From contig NZ_CP058909.1 of the NCBI RefSeq assembly GCF_013415905.1, positions 3,658,001 to 3,722,000 of the forward strand: 64,000 nt of DNA, given 5' to 3'. Made by a program: the position numbers and the translations under genes. This document shows, one piece after another, positions 40,782 through 49,851 of the stretch. The stretch is from Halosimplex pelagicum (GTDB lineage: Archaea; Halobacteriota; Halobacteria; Halobacteriales; Haloarculaceae). Below the pieces are notes generated by a model, which was not told where the DNA came from, made no database searches, and saw only the letters and a program-made list of their open reading frames with translations. Positions within the stretch are counted from its first letter, which is position 1; the number at the start of each line of letters is the position of its first letter.

Positions 40782-42128
40782 TCACTCACGCTCGCGGACG
40801 CGCATCTGCACGGGCTTTCGCGGCCGGGCGGTGATGGTCGCGACCAGGTCGAGTTCGGGCGAGGAGACGAGTTCGAGGTGATACCGCTGGAGCAGCGTCG
40901 CCAGCACTACCTTCGCCTCCAGCATCGCGAACCGGTCGCCGACGCAGCGGCGCGGCCCGGCCGAGAACGGGAAGTAGGCAAGTCGGGGCAGGTCCTCTCG
41001 CATCTCGTCGGTCCACCGATCCGGGCGGAAGGCCATCGGGTCGTCGTAGAACCGCGGGTCGCGGTGGACCGCCCACTGGTTGATCGATATCGTCGCGCCC
41101 TCCGGAATCGTGTAGCCGGCGATCTCGTCGCGGGCGGTCGCCTCGCGGACGATCCCCGGGACCGGCGGATAGAGGCGCATCGACTCCTCGACGACCGTCT
41201 CCAGATACGGCAGGTCCCGGACCTGCCCGATCGTGGGCGGGTCGCCGCCGAGCGTCTCGTCCAGTTCGTCCAGCAGGCGCCGCTCCACTTCGGGGTGCTG
41301 GGCGAGCAGGAAGAACGTGAATGTCAGCGCGAGCGCGGTGGTCTCGTGGCCCGCCAGCAGGAGCGTCATCACCTCGTCGCGGATCTGCTCGCGGGACATC
41401 CCGCGGCCCTCCTCGTCCTCGACGGCGAGCATCCGCGAGACCACGTCGTCGCCGGGGTCGCGCGCCCGCTCGTCGATGATCCGGTAGACCACGTCCTCGA
41501 GGTCGTCGACGGCCCGCCGGAGGCGAATCTTCCCGGGCGTCGGCACGTCGACGGGGAGCATGTCCGCCGAGACCCCCTCCTGATAGTTCATGACGACTGC
41601 CAGCGAGTCGGCGACGGTGTCCACGTCGCGGGCCACGCCGACGCCGAACAGCGCGTCGGCGACGATCTCCAGGGTGAGCTCCATCATGTCCTCGTTCACG
41701 TCGCGGACGGCGCCGTCGCGCCACCGCGCGGCCGTCTCCTCGGTGCGCTCGGCCATCGTCTCGGCGTACTCGGCGATGCGGTCGGGTTCGAACGCGGGGC
41801 CGATGCGGTGGCGTTGCCGGCGCCAGAACTCCCCCTCGCTGTTGAGCAGGCCGTTCCCGAGGACGGGGCCGAGCGACTCCTGGAACAGCTCGCCTTTGAC
41901 GTAGTTCTGATTGTTCCCGACGAGGACGTGTTCGATTCCCTCGGGGCTGTTCACCTGGTAGAACGGCGTCCCGAGGATCTCGTAGTAGGCGAGGTCGCCG
42001 TACTCGCGGGCGAGGCGCTCGACGAAGCCGTACGGGTCGCGGGTGTACTCGACGAGGCTCCCGACCAGCGGCTTGCCGCTGGGTCCCGGCGGACGGACGA
42101 CATCGCTCTCGGTCGCGGATTCGGCCAT
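40782..42128 (-). CDS. Cytochrome P450
   Basis: 448 aa. Heme-ligand motif FPFSAGPRRCVGDRFAMLEAK (Cys thiolate), I-helix AGHETTALALTFTF with the acid-alcohol pair, and K-helix ExxR in VVEESMRLYPP. The proline-rich hinge VRPPGPSGKPLVGSL is at the N-terminus with no membrane anchor, so it should be soluble. It hydroxylates an unknown hydrophobic substrate. I chose ATG 42128 (MAESATESDVVRPPGP). No ferredoxin or reductase gene is adjacent. The next gene upstream on the same strand encodes an enoyl-CoA hydratase, so a lipid-type substrate is one option. Confidence 0.93.
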   Translation of the reverse strand: MAESATESDVVRPPGPSGKPLVGSLVEYTRDPYGFVERLAREYGDLAYYEILGTPFYQVNSPEGIEHVLVGNNQNYVKGELFQESLGPVLGNGLLNSEGEFWRRQRHRIGPAFEPDRIAEYAETMAERTEETAARWRDGAVRDVNEDMMELTLEIVADALFGVGVARDVDTVADSLAVVMNYQEGVSADMLPVDVPTPGKIRLRRAVDDLEDVVYRIIDERARDPGDDVVSRMLAVEDEEGRGMSREQIRDEVMTLLLAGHETTALALTFTFFLLAQHPEVERRLLDELDETLGGDPPTIGQVRDLPYLETVVEESMRLYPPVPGIVREATARDEIAGYTIPEGATISINQWAVHRDPRFYDDPMAFRPDRWTDEMREDLPRLAYFPFSAGPRRCVGDRFAMLEAKVVLATLLQRYHLELVSSPELDLVATITARPRKPVQMRVRERE

Positions 42129-42218
42129 GGTCCTGTTACGAGCGCGACAGCAATAACCGCTTACCCGAGCGCTCGCGGTCCGCCCCGTCGGGCGGGCGGC
42201 GGTCACGCCGGGAGCGGG

Positions 42219-43010
42219 TCACTCCCCCTCGAAGTCGGGGTCGCGGTCCTCCCGGAAGGCCGCCCGGCCCTCGGCGAAGTCGTCGGTGGTCGTCAGGAAC
42301 CCGAAGGCCTGGCTCTCCATGGCCGTCCCGGCGGCGAGGCTGCTGTCCTCGGCGGCGTCGACGACGCGCTTGGCGGCCTTCAGCGCCAGCGGCGGGCCGT
42401 TCACGAGGTCGTCGACGTACGACTCGACGGTCTCGTCGAACTCCGCCGGCGGGACGGCGCGGTTGACGAGCCCCCAGTCGGCCGCCCGCTCGGCGTCGAT
42501 GTGGCTGCCGCGGAAGACGAGTTCCTTCGCGCGGCCCTCGCCGACGAGGCGGACGAGTCGCTGGGTGCCGCCGCCGCCCGGGAGGAGCCCGAGGCCGACC
42601 TCGGGGAAGCCGAACTCGGCGTCGGTCGCGGCGACCCGCATGTCGCAGGCGAGCGCGAGTTCGTGGCCGCCGCCGAGGCAGTAGCCGCGGACCGCCGCGA
42701 GCGTGGGTCGCGGGTAGTCGGCGACCACCTCGTACATCGGCGTCACGTCCATCGCTTCGGCGGGGGTGCGGTCGGCGACGCTCTCGATATCGGCGCCGGC
42801 GCTGAACGCCCGGTCGCCGGCGCCCTCGAAGGTGACACAGCGCACTTCGTCGTCGTCGACGCCCCGCAGGAGGTCGACGACCCCCTCGCGGACGGCGTCG
42901 TCGATGGCGTTCAGGCTGTCCGGTCTATCGATGGTGACCGCGAGGTGGCCGCGGTCGTCGAGCGAGACGGCCAGCGCGTCGCGCTCGCGGTCGAACGCCG
43001 AGATGTCCAT
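42219..43010 (-). CDS. Enoyl-CoA hydratase/isomerase family protein
   Basis: 263 aa crotonase fold. The oxyanion-hole loops are SAGADIESVADRTP and RGYCLGGGHELALACD. Both acidic positions expected of a hydratase appear in EFGFPEVGLGLLPGGGGTQRL, where LLPGGGGTQ is characteristic of true hydratases. RGSHIDAERAADWGLVNR follows. It would hydrate 2-enoyl-CoA in beta-oxidation. It differs from MenB (48822), which has longer loops. ATG 43010 gives the natural start. Confidence 0.88.
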   Translation of the reverse strand: MDISAFDRERDALAVSLDDRGHLAVTIDRPDSLNAIDDAVREGVVDLLRGVDDDEVRCVTFEGAGDRAFSAGADIESVADRTPAEAMDVTPMYEVVADYPRPTLAAVRGYCLGGGHELALACDMRVAATDAEFGFPEVGLGLLPGGGGTQRLVRLVGEGRAKELVFRGSHIDAERAADWGLVNRAVPPAEFDETVESYVDDLVNGPPLALKAAKRVVDAAEDSSLAAGTAMESQAFGFLTTTDDFAEGRAAFREDRDPDFEGE

Positions 43011-43142
43011 GCCGGTAGTCCGTCCGGCGGCGGAAAGAAGGCTCTGGCGAGGGCGGTGTCGGGAGAAACGAGTCTCGGCAGCGGGCGGCAAACGACCGGA
43101 CGAGCGACGAACTCCGGCAGTCGGTCGAGCGGTCTCGACCGG

Positions 43143-43421
43143 TTACAGTTTCTTCTCGGCGTCCTCGGCGAGTTCCTTCATCCGCTTGCCGACGCGTCCG
43201 GCGTCGGAGAACTCGTCTTCGCTCATGGCGGTGGCGAGGGCGTTGCCGAGGACGAACACGGCGTGTTTGTGTTCGCTCTTGGACTTGTGGACGTCCTCGG
43301 GGGTCACGTCGAGTTCCTCGTAGGCGTCGAACAGCGTCGCGTCGACGTCTTCGAGCCCGGCGAAGTAGTCCTTGATCGTGAGCATCTGCGCGTGGAGTTC
43401 GAGGAGTTCGTCCTTGTGCAT
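43143..43421 (-). CDS. UPF0058 family protein
   Basis: 92 aa, all-helical and acidic: MHKDELLELHAQMLTIKDYF at the N-terminus, then VTPEDVHKSKSEHKHAVFVLGNAL, which is the conserved block of this archaeal family. Function is not known. It is a single-copy small conserved protein. Confidence 0.88.
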   Translation of the reverse strand: MHKDELLELHAQMLTIKDYFAGLEDVDATLFDAYEELDVTPEDVHKSKSEHKHAVFVLGNALATAMSEDEFSDAGRVGKRMKELAEDAEKKL

Positions 43422-43487
43422 GGGCGTCCCTATGGGAACCGCCGATTTAACAATTGTCCGTCAGAGGGTCACACGCGGACCGCGGGG

Positions 43488-43709
43488 TCAGAAAACGTAC
43501 TCGTCCTCGTGGCCCATCATCCCGTCGTCCTCGTAGCCGCTCCCCGCCTCGTCCTCGTCGTCCATCGGGCCGCTCGTCTTGTACGCCTTCAGCCCCGTCG
43601 AGAGCAGGTCCTCGATGGCTTCCTCCCGGTTGAGGAACTCACCCTGCTCGACGAGCTGGGTGATTCGCATCTCGAGGTGTTCGGGGATCGTGAGATCTAC
43701 CTTGGGCAT
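43488..43709 (-). CDS. Short ribbon-helix-helix protein conserved in haloarchaea
   Basis: 73 aa. MPKVDLTIPEHLEMRITQLVEQGEFLNREEAIEDLLSTGLKAY has the beta-strand plus two helices of an RHH (CopG-like) fold. An acidic, Met/Gly-rich tail follows (DDEDEAGSGYEDDGMMGHED). Unlike the antitoxin at 39709 it has no toxin partner and looks like a housekeeping regulator. I place the start at ATG 43709. Confidence 0.8.
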   Translation of the reverse strand: MPKVDLTIPEHLEMRITQLVEQGEFLNREEAIEDLLSTGLKAYKTSGPMDDEDEAGSGYEDDGMMGHEDEYVF

Positions 43710-43963
43710 CGGATCGGTCGATGCTTCGGGAAGGGGGTATTTAACTTTGGCGGGGGTGTGAGCCGAATCGATCACGGCACAGCGGTCGAATCGGCCGCCC
43801 CGCTCGCCGGCCGTCACCTGTGGCCGATCCGCCGGGCCGAGGGATCGCCACCTCGCCGGGTCGAAGGACGCCGTATCGCCGGCCGAAGCGCCTCCCTCCG
43901 GGGTTCCGGCGGCGCGGTCCGAAGTAGTTAGGCTGAAAGGCGTACGGTCCTAAGCGCCTGGAG

Positions 43964-45310
43964 ATGGAACCTCTCCGTGGTGACGAGTCGTCGGTCGAAC
44001 CCGACGAGACGACCATCGCGACGCGCGGACGCGAGGTCGACGGCGTCGCGGTCGAGACCGTGCTGGGCGAACTCCCGCGACCGACGGTCGCCTGGTCGGC
44101 CGATGGCCAGCGAGTCGCCGCCGGCGGGTCGGTGGCGACGATCACCGCCGACGGCGCGGACCGCTTCGACCACGTCCGGCGGGCCGGCGAGGCGCTGTTC
44201 GCCGGCCGCACCGTCGAATCCGACCTCCCGCGGGCCGCCCGACCGCGACTGTTCGGCGGCTTCGCGTTCCACGAGGGTGACAAGGACGGGGGCCAGTCGC
44301 CTTGGGACGGCTTCCCCGACGCGCAGTTCGTGCTCCCGGCCGTTCAGGTCGTCCGGACCGACGACGGGTCGACCTGGGTCGTCGTGACCGCGACCGGCCC
44401 GTCGGCGGCGACCGAAGCCGAGGCGCGACTCGACGAATGGGTCGAACGGGTCGAAGCCCTCGAGGACGAGCCACCGGAAGACGGCCCCGGGATCGAGCGC
44501 CGCACGTTCACGCCCGACGACGCCGGCTGGCGCCGCCAGGTCGAGGCCGCCGTCGAGCGCATCCGCCGCGGGACGCTCCGGAAGGTCGTCCTCGCGGGGG
44601 CGCTGACGGTCGACCTGCGCGACGAGCTGTCCGTCCCGTCGGTGTACGAGCGCCTCTCGGAGACGTACCCCGACTGCTTCCGCTTCCTGGTCGCCCCCGA
44701 GGGCGGCGGGCAGTTCTTCGGCGCGACGCCCGAGCGGCTGATCAGCCGGGACGGCCGGACCGTCAGGACGGAGGCGCTGGCCGGTTCGACCGGCCGGGGC
44801 GACACTCCGGAGGAAGACGAGTGGCTCGCCAGCGAACTGCAGGACAACGACAAGGACCGCCACGAGCACGACCTGGTCGTCGAGGCGATCAAGACGCAAC
44901 TGTCCCCTTACGCCACCTCGATATCGACAGGCGACCGGACGGTGCGTCGGCTGGCGACGGTCCAGCACCTCCAGACGCCGGTGACGGCCGAACTCGCGGA
45001 GGACGACCACGTCCTCTCGCTGGTCGAGGCGCTGCACCCGACGCCGGCGGTCGGCGGGCTCCCGCCGGACGAGGCCCTGGAGACGATCAAGGAGACGGAA
45101 GCGTTCGACCGCGGCTGGTACGCCTCGCCCGTGGGCTGGTTCGACGCCGAGGGCGACGGCACCTTCGCCGTCGCCATCCGCTCGGCGGTCGCGACCGAGC
45201 GCCGGGCGACGCTGTTCGCCGGCAACGGCATCGTCGGCGACAGCGACCCCGACCGCGAGTGGGACGAGGTACAGTTGAAGTACCGCCCCGTGCTGGACGC
45301 GCTCGAATGA
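43964..45310 (+). CDS. menF: Isochorismate synthase
   Basis: 448 aa, chorismate-binding fold. Landmarks: GGFAFHEGDKDGG, VEAAVERIRRGTLRKVVLAG (general-base Lys region), FFGATPERLISRDG, TEALAGSTGRGDTPEEDE, LHPTPAVGGLPPDEAL, and FAGNGIVGDSDPDREWDE. It isomerises chorismate to isochorismate, committing it to menaquinone. Isochorismate rather than anthranilate/salicylate synthase is supported by direct coupling to menD: the stop and the menD start overlap (ATGA). Confidence 0.92.
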   Translation: MEPLRGDESSVEPDETTIATRGREVDGVAVETVLGELPRPTVAWSADGQRVAAGGSVATITADGADRFDHVRRAGEALFAGRTVESDLPRAARPRLFGGFAFHEGDKDGGQSPWDGFPDAQFVLPAVQVVRTDDGSTWVVVTATGPSAATEAEARLDEWVERVEALEDEPPEDGPGIERRTFTPDDAGWRRQVEAAVERIRRGTLRKVVLAGALTVDLRDELSVPSVYERLSETYPDCFRFLVAPEGGGQFFGATPERLISRDGRTVRTEALAGSTGRGDTPEEDEWLASELQDNDKDRHEHDLVVEAIKTQLSPYATSISTGDRTVRRLATVQHLQTPVTAELAEDDHVLSLVEALHPTPAVGGLPPDEALETIKETEAFDRGWYASPVGWFDAEGDGTFAVAIRSAVATERRATLFAGNGIVGDSDPDREWDEVQLKYRPVLDALE

Positions 45311-47097
45311 CCGCGCCCAACCGCGCAACACTGTGGGGGCGGACGCTCGTCGACGAACTCGCGAAGAGCGGCGTCACCGGTGCCATCGTCTCCCCCGGGA
45401 GCCGCTCGACGCCGCTGACCGTCGCGCTCGCCGAACACGACGATATCGAGACGTTCTCCGTGCTCGACGAGCGCTCGGCCGCGTTCTTCGCGCTCGGCCG
45501 CGGCCGGCGGACCGGCGAGCCGACCGCTCTCGTCTGCACTTCGGGGACCGCCGCGGCCAACTACCACCCGGCCGTCATCGAGGCCAACCAATCCAGGGTC
45601 CCGCTGCTGGTGCTCACGGCCGACCGACCCGCCGAACTCACCGACAGCGGCGCCAACCAGACCGTCGACCAGACGAAGCTCTACGGCGACGCCGTCCGGT
45701 GGTACAAGACCCTGCCCGAGCCCGCGCCCGAGCCCCGACGGCTCAGGTCGCTCAGAGTGGCCGCCGACCGCGCCGTCGCGGAGACGACCGGCGCGAACCC
45801 CGGCCCGGTCCACCTCAACTTCCCGGTCGCGAAGCCGCTCGAACCCACCGAAGAACCCGGCGACGTGCCCGACTCGCTGGCCGACGAGGCACCGCTCGCT
45901 GTCGAGGGCCGCGACGGGCCGTTCGTCCGGACGGCGACGGGGCGGCTCGAACCCGACGACGCCGCGATGGATGAGATAGCGGCCGCCCTCGAATCGGCGG
46001 AACGCGGCCTGGTCGTCGCGGGACCGCTGAACCCCGGCATTTGCGACTCCGAGGCGGTCGCCCGCCTGCTCGACGCGACCGGCTTCCCGCTTTTGGCCGA
46101 TCCGCTCTCGGGGCTGCGGTACGGTCCGCTCGCCGCCGACCGGCCGGTGTTCGGCGGTTACGACTCCTATCTCGACGCTCCCGGCTGGCCCGACCCCGAG
46201 GTCGTCCTCCGGACCGGCGCCTCGCCCACGTCGAAGGTGCTGCGGCAGTTCCTCGCCGAGGCCGACGCGCGGCAGGTCGTCGTCGACCCCGCGGGCGACT
46301 GGCCCGAGGCCGAGTTCACCGCGACCGACTACGTCGAGGCGGACCCGGGTGCGGTGGCCTCGGCGCTGGCCGAGCGAGTCGATACGACTCCGGCGGCCGA
46401 CGACGGTCCCGAGGCGGCGTGGCGCGAACGATTCGAACGCGCCGAGGCCGCTCACTGGAGCCTCGTCGACGAGGTCGCCGGATCGGCGGCCGAGAGGAGC
46501 GCGTTCGAAGGCGCGGTCCTCGCGGAAGTCGTCGCGAGCGCGCCCGACCCCGCGACCGTGTTCGTCTCGAACAGCATGCCCGTCCGCGACTGCGACCGCT
46601 TCGGCCGGCCGCGGCGCGCGGACCTCTCCGTCCTGGGCAACCGCGGCGCCAGCGGCATCGACGGCATCGCGAGCACCGCGTTGGGCGCCGGCAGCGCCAC
46701 CGACGACCCGCTCGTGGTCGTCACCGGCGACCTGGCCTACTACCACGACGCGAACGGCCTGCTCTCGGTCGCCCGCTGCGGCGTCGACGCGACGATCGTC
46801 CTGATCAACAACGACGGCGGGGGTATCTTCCACATCCTCCCCATCGAGGAGTTCGACCCGCCCTTCACCGAGCAGTTCGTCACCCCTCACGGCCTCGACT
46901 TCGAGCACTCGGCCGACCTGTACGACCTGGCGTTCAGGCGCGCGACCGGCGCCGAGGACTTCGCGGCGGCCTACCGCGAGTCGCTCGACCGCGACGGGAC
47001 GCAGGTCATCGAGGTGCGGACCGACGGCGAGGCCAGCCACCGCCGCCGCGAGCGCCTCCACGAGCGCGTCTGCGAGCGAGTAGCCGAAGAGCGCTGA
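45307..47097 (+). CDS. menD: SEPHCHC synthase
   Basis: 596 aa thiamine-diphosphate enzyme. The N-terminal catalytic Glu is in DERSAAFFALGRGRRTGEPTALVCTSGTAAANYHPAVIEA. The TPP-binding stretch GDLAYYHDANGLLSVARCGVDATIVLINNDGGGIF carries the GDL...NN motif. SPGSRSTPLT near the N-terminus is diagnostic of MenD. It joins 2-oxoglutarate (as succinic semialdehyde-TPP) to isochorismate. The next pathway enzyme, MenH, is not encoded nearby. Confidence 0.94.
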   Translation: MTAPNRATLWGRTLVDELAKSGVTGAIVSPGSRSTPLTVALAEHDDIETFSVLDERSAAFFALGRGRRTGEPTALVCTSGTAAANYHPAVIEANQSRVPLLVLTADRPAELTDSGANQTVDQTKLYGDAVRWYKTLPEPAPEPRRLRSLRVAADRAVAETTGANPGPVHLNFPVAKPLEPTEEPGDVPDSLADEAPLAVEGRDGPFVRTATGRLEPDDAAMDEIAAALESAERGLVVAGPLNPGICDSEAVARLLDATGFPLLADPLSGLRYGPLAADRPVFGGYDSYLDAPGWPDPEVVLRTGASPTSKVLRQFLAEADARQVVVDPAGDWPEAEFTATDYVEADPGAVASALAERVDTTPAADDGPEAAWRERFERAEAAHWSLVDEVAGSAAERSAFEGAVLAEVVASAPDPATVFVSNSMPVRDCDRFGRPRRADLSVLGNRGASGIDGIASTALGAGSATDDPLVVVTGDLAYYHDANGLLSVARCGVDATIVLINNDGGGIFHILPIEEFDPPFTEQFVTPHGLDFEHSADLYDLAFRRATGAEDFAAAYRESLDRDGTQVIEVRTDGEASHRRRERLHERVCERVAEER

Positions 47098-47112
47098 CCG
47101 ATTCCCGGGCTC

Positions 47113-48198
47113 TCAGGACCGCACCAGCGAGAACGTCAGCACCGACATGCCGAGCGGGACCCAGGTCGCGGTCAGGCCGATGACGCCGGCCAGCGAGAAG
47201 ACGCCGAGGCCCGGGAACGCAAGCAGGAGTATCGGCACGACGACGCTCCAGAGGCCGAACACGAGGATCGCGGCCTCGGGGATCGACAGCAGGTAGGCGA
47301 AGGTCAGCAGCGTGCAGATCCCGACGACAACTCGCGCGGGCAGCGGGAACGCCGGGTACAGCGTCGCGCCGACGAAGAAGGGGTAACAGACGAACGTCGA
47401 CACCAGCAGGACGACCGACTGGTCGACCGGGAACAGGCGGCTGAGTCGGAGCCGGCGGTCGTCCTCGGGGCCGTTCCGGACGGCCCAGGCGCCTGTGGCG
47501 TCCCACGCGTTCCACGACCAGTCGGCGTTCGGACCGTTCGACGCTCCCGCGGCGGCCTGGCGCTGGGCCGAGGGGGAGCTACCACTCCCGCCCCCTCCCG
47601 CCCCGGCGGGCGAGCCGCCGGACTGCCAGGATGGCCCCGTCGACCCGCCCGTCGAGCGGGTCGTCCCGTCACCGGTCCCCGCGGCCGCATCGCTGCCGTC
47701 CGCTCGTCTGCGCCCCCGGGCTCGCTCGCGGCGACGCCGGTCCGTCCCTCCCGTCGACCCGTCGGTCCCCGAGCGTCGACCGCGCTGCTGGGACCCGCGC
47801 CACGTGCTCTCGCTGGGATCGGACCGGTCCGTCCCGGTCGCAGTGCCCGAACCGGCGCCGCCCGCACCCGACTCGGTCGCCGCGGAGCCGGCGCCGCCCC
47901 CGGCTCCGGCCCCCGACTCCGAGGTGTCACCGCTCCCGGCGGCCGTCCGCGTCGACCCGGCGTCGGGCGTCCCCTCGCCGGTGTAGGCCGCGTGCCCGAG
48001 GCGGTCGTACCTGGCGCGCTCCTCGCCGTCGGTCAGCACGCGCTTGGCCTCGTTGAGTCGCTTCGTGCGCTCCCCCGCGTTCACGTCGTCGCTCACGTCC
48101 GGGTGAACCCGCTTTATCGCCTCCCGATAGGCGTCCTCGATCTCCTCGGTCGTCGCGTCGCCGTCGACGCCGAGGCGGTCGTAGAAGGTCTCTGTCAT
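47113..48198 (-). CDS. J-domain protein with C-terminal membrane domain
   Basis: 361 aa. The N-terminal J-domain (residues 1-70: FYDRLGVDGDATTEEIEDAYREAIKRVHPDVSDD) contains the essential HPD. A long low-complexity Ser/Gly/Ala/Arg region (about 75-220) follows. The C-terminus has four or five closely packed hydrophobic helices (QSVVLLVSTFVCYPFFVGA, VVVGICTLLTFAYLLS, AAILVFGLWSVVVPILLLAF, LAGVIGLTATWVPLGMSVL). It may recruit DnaK to the membrane. No DnaJ zinc-finger or substrate domain is present. It is convergent with menD. Confidence 0.85.
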   Translation of the reverse strand: MTETFYDRLGVDGDATTEEIEDAYREAIKRVHPDVSDDVNAGERTKRLNEAKRVLTDGEERARYDRLGHAAYTGEGTPDAGSTRTAAGSGDTSESGAGAGGGAGSAATESGAGGAGSGTATGTDRSDPSESTWRGSQQRGRRSGTDGSTGGTDRRRRERARGRRRADGSDAAAGTGDGTTRSTGGSTGPSWQSGGSPAGAGGGGSGSSPSAQRQAAAGASNGPNADWSWNAWDATGAWAVRNGPEDDRRLRLSRLFPVDQSVVLLVSTFVCYPFFVGATLYPAFPLPARVVVGICTLLTFAYLLSIPEAAILVFGLWSVVVPILLLAFPGLGVFSLAGVIGLTATWVPLGMSVLTFSLVRS

Positions 48199-48344
48199 GG
48201 GGAGCGCCCTAAATCGTCCCGACTTCGCGGGCCGACGATAAAACCCCTGTGCCCGAATATCGGAACCGATAGCGTTCGGAGCCCGACGGCCGTCCGCCCG
48301 CCGCGACCGGAACGCACTTCTCGGCGCCGCGTCAGACCACTCAC

Positions 48345-48731
48345 ATGTCTCGGGAGACGGTCACCAGCGGCACGGAGTGGGAAGCGCACGTCGGCTACTC
48401 GCGGGCGGTCGCTGTCGACGGGCAGGTTCACGTCTCCGGCACGACGCCGGTCGACGAGGACGGCGAGGTGGTCGGCGACGGACCCTACGAACAGACGAAG
48501 GCGGCGCTGGACATCGTCGCGGGCGCGCTCGACGACGCGGGTGCGAGCGTCGCGGACGTGGTCCGAACGCGAATGTACGTCACCGACATCGACGACTACG
48601 AGGCCGTCGGCCGCGCTCACGGCGAGGTGTTCGCCGACGTGCGGCCCGCCTCGACGATGGTCGAGGTGAGCCGCCTCGTCGACGAGGACTTCTGCGTCGA
48701 GGTCGAGGCGACCGCGGTCGTCTCCGACTGA
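48345..48731 (+). CDS. RidA/YjgF-family protein
   Basis: 128 aa, normal length. RAVAVDGQVHVSGTTPVDEDG, TKAALDIVAGALDDAGAS, VRTRMYVTDIDDYEAVGRAH and RPASTMVEVSRLVDEDFCVEVEATAV are the family blocks. The Arg in RPASTMVEV is the expected imine-binding residue, so it may deaminate reactive enamines/imines. It lies between menD and menB; a role in menaquinone synthesis is not implied by known biochemistry. Confidence 0.9.
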   Translation: MSRETVTSGTEWEAHVGYSRAVAVDGQVHVSGTTPVDEDGEVVGDGPYEQTKAALDIVAGALDDAGASVADVVRTRMYVTDIDDYEAVGRAHGEVFADVRPASTMVEVSRLVDEDFCVEVEATAVVSD

Positions 48732-48787
48732 CCACACGGGCGGGTGTGTGAACGCCCGGGAGCGCGGCGGGGCCGCCGCCGACTGAG

Positions 48788-48800
48788 GAATCTTTTTGCG
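48788..48800 (+). promoter_or_regulatory. T-rich promoter element of menB
   Basis: GAATCTTTTTGCG is centred about 28 nt upstream of the menB ATG, resembling the bioB promoter element at 10585. Confidence 0.45.
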
Positions 48801-48821
48801 CGGCCCGACCCGAGGACCGGC

Positions 48822-49718
48822 ATGGTTTCGGAGACTTTCGACCCCGACCGCTGGGAGCCGGTCGACGCGTTCGACTTCCGCGATATCACCTACCACTGCG
48901 GGACCGACACCCCGGCCGTCCGCATCGCCTTCGACCGCCCCGAGAAGCGCAACGCCTTCCGCCCGGGCACCGTCGACGAGCTCTCCACCGCGCTCGACCA
49001 CGCCAAACGCCAGTCCGATATCGGCTGCGTCCTCCTCACCGGCAACGGCCCGTCGCCGAAGGACGGCGGCTGGGCGTTCTGCTCGGGCGGCGACCAGTCC
49101 GTCCGCGGCGACGACGGCTACGAGTACCGCGACGACGACGCCGACCGCGAGGACGCCGCCGAGGCCGGCCGCCTCCACATCCTCGAAGTCCAGCGCCAGA
49201 TCCGCCACATCCCCAAGCCCGTCGTCGCCGTCGTCCCCGGCTGGGCCGTCGGCGGCGGCCACTCGCTGCACGTGATCTGCGACCTCACCCTCGCCTCGGC
49301 CGACCACGCCAAGTTCCTCCAGACCGACCCCGACGTGGCCTCCTTCGACGCCGGCTTCGGCTCGGCCTACCTCGCCCGCCAGGTCGGCCAGAAGAAGGCC
49401 CGCGAGATATTCTTCCTCGGCAAGACCTACGACGCCGACGAGGCCGCCGACATGGGCATGGTCAACGAGGCCGTCCCGCACGACGAGCTAGAGGAGACCG
49501 CCATAGAGTGGGCCGACCGCATCACCAGCAAGTCGCCGATGGCCATCCGCATGCTGAAGTACGGGTTCAACGCCGCCGACGACGGCATGGTCGGCCAGCA
49601 GGTCTTCGCCGGCGAGGCCACCCGCCTGGGCTACATGACCGACGAAGCGAAGGAAGGCCGCGACGCCTTCAACGAGGGCCGCGACCCCGAGTTCGACGAC
49701 TACGACTGGCACTACTAA
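48822..49718 (+). CDS. menB: 1,4-dihydroxy-2-naphthoyl-CoA synthase, bicarbonate-independent type
   Basis: 298 aa crotonase-fold MenB. FCSGGDQSVRGDDGYEYR, GWAVGGGHSLHVICDLTLAS, and SFDAGFGSAYLARQVGQKKAREIFFLGKTY are MenB-specific. The residue after FLQT is Asp169. E. coli MenB has Gly there and needs bicarbonate, while type II enzymes such as the mycobacterial one supply this Asp carboxylate themselves. It cyclises o-succinylbenzoyl-CoA to DHNA-CoA. It has its own promoter and is followed by the repeat element. Confidence 0.93.
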   Translation: MVSETFDPDRWEPVDAFDFRDITYHCGTDTPAVRIAFDRPEKRNAFRPGTVDELSTALDHAKRQSDIGCVLLTGNGPSPKDGGWAFCSGGDQSVRGDDGYEYRDDDADREDAAEAGRLHILEVQRQIRHIPKPVVAVVPGWAVGGGHSLHVICDLTLASADHAKFLQTDPDVASFDAGFGSAYLARQVGQKKAREIFFLGKTYDADEAADMGMVNEAVPHDELEETAIEWADRITSKSPMAIRMLKYGFNAADDGMVGQQVFAGEATRLGYMTDEAKEGRDAFNEGRDPEFDDYDWHY

Positions 49719-49721
49719 GAG

Positions 49722-49837
49722 CCACTTTTTCCGACGGAGAGTTCCTCGCGCGCCGTGGGCGCTGCGGGAATCCTCCGTCGCAAAAACTTGGGGAAAAAGG
49801 CCGGACGACTCGCTCACTCCGTTCGCTCGCGTCCGGT
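49722..49837 (+). repeat. Dispersed double-hairpin element, copy B
   Basis: Same architecture and polarity as copy A at 39394. It has CCACTTTTT, an arm ending CGACGGAG, a variable core, an arm starting CTCCGTCG, AAAAACTTGGGGAAAAAG, and hairpin 2 CCGGACG/CGTCCGG. Arms differ from copy A (AGCGGAG/CTCCGCT versus GACGGAG/CTCCGTC), yet pairing is kept by paired changes. It begins 3 nt after the menB stop codon. Confidence 0.8.
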
Positions 49838-49851
49838 ACTCGACCCAGTGC

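Noticed and set aside
43928-43953. TTAGG ... CCTAA arms upstream of menF, resembling an iron-repressor box
   Set aside because: The spacer is 16 nt instead of the 4 nt of the DtxR-type site, and menF has no known iron control. Likely coincidence.
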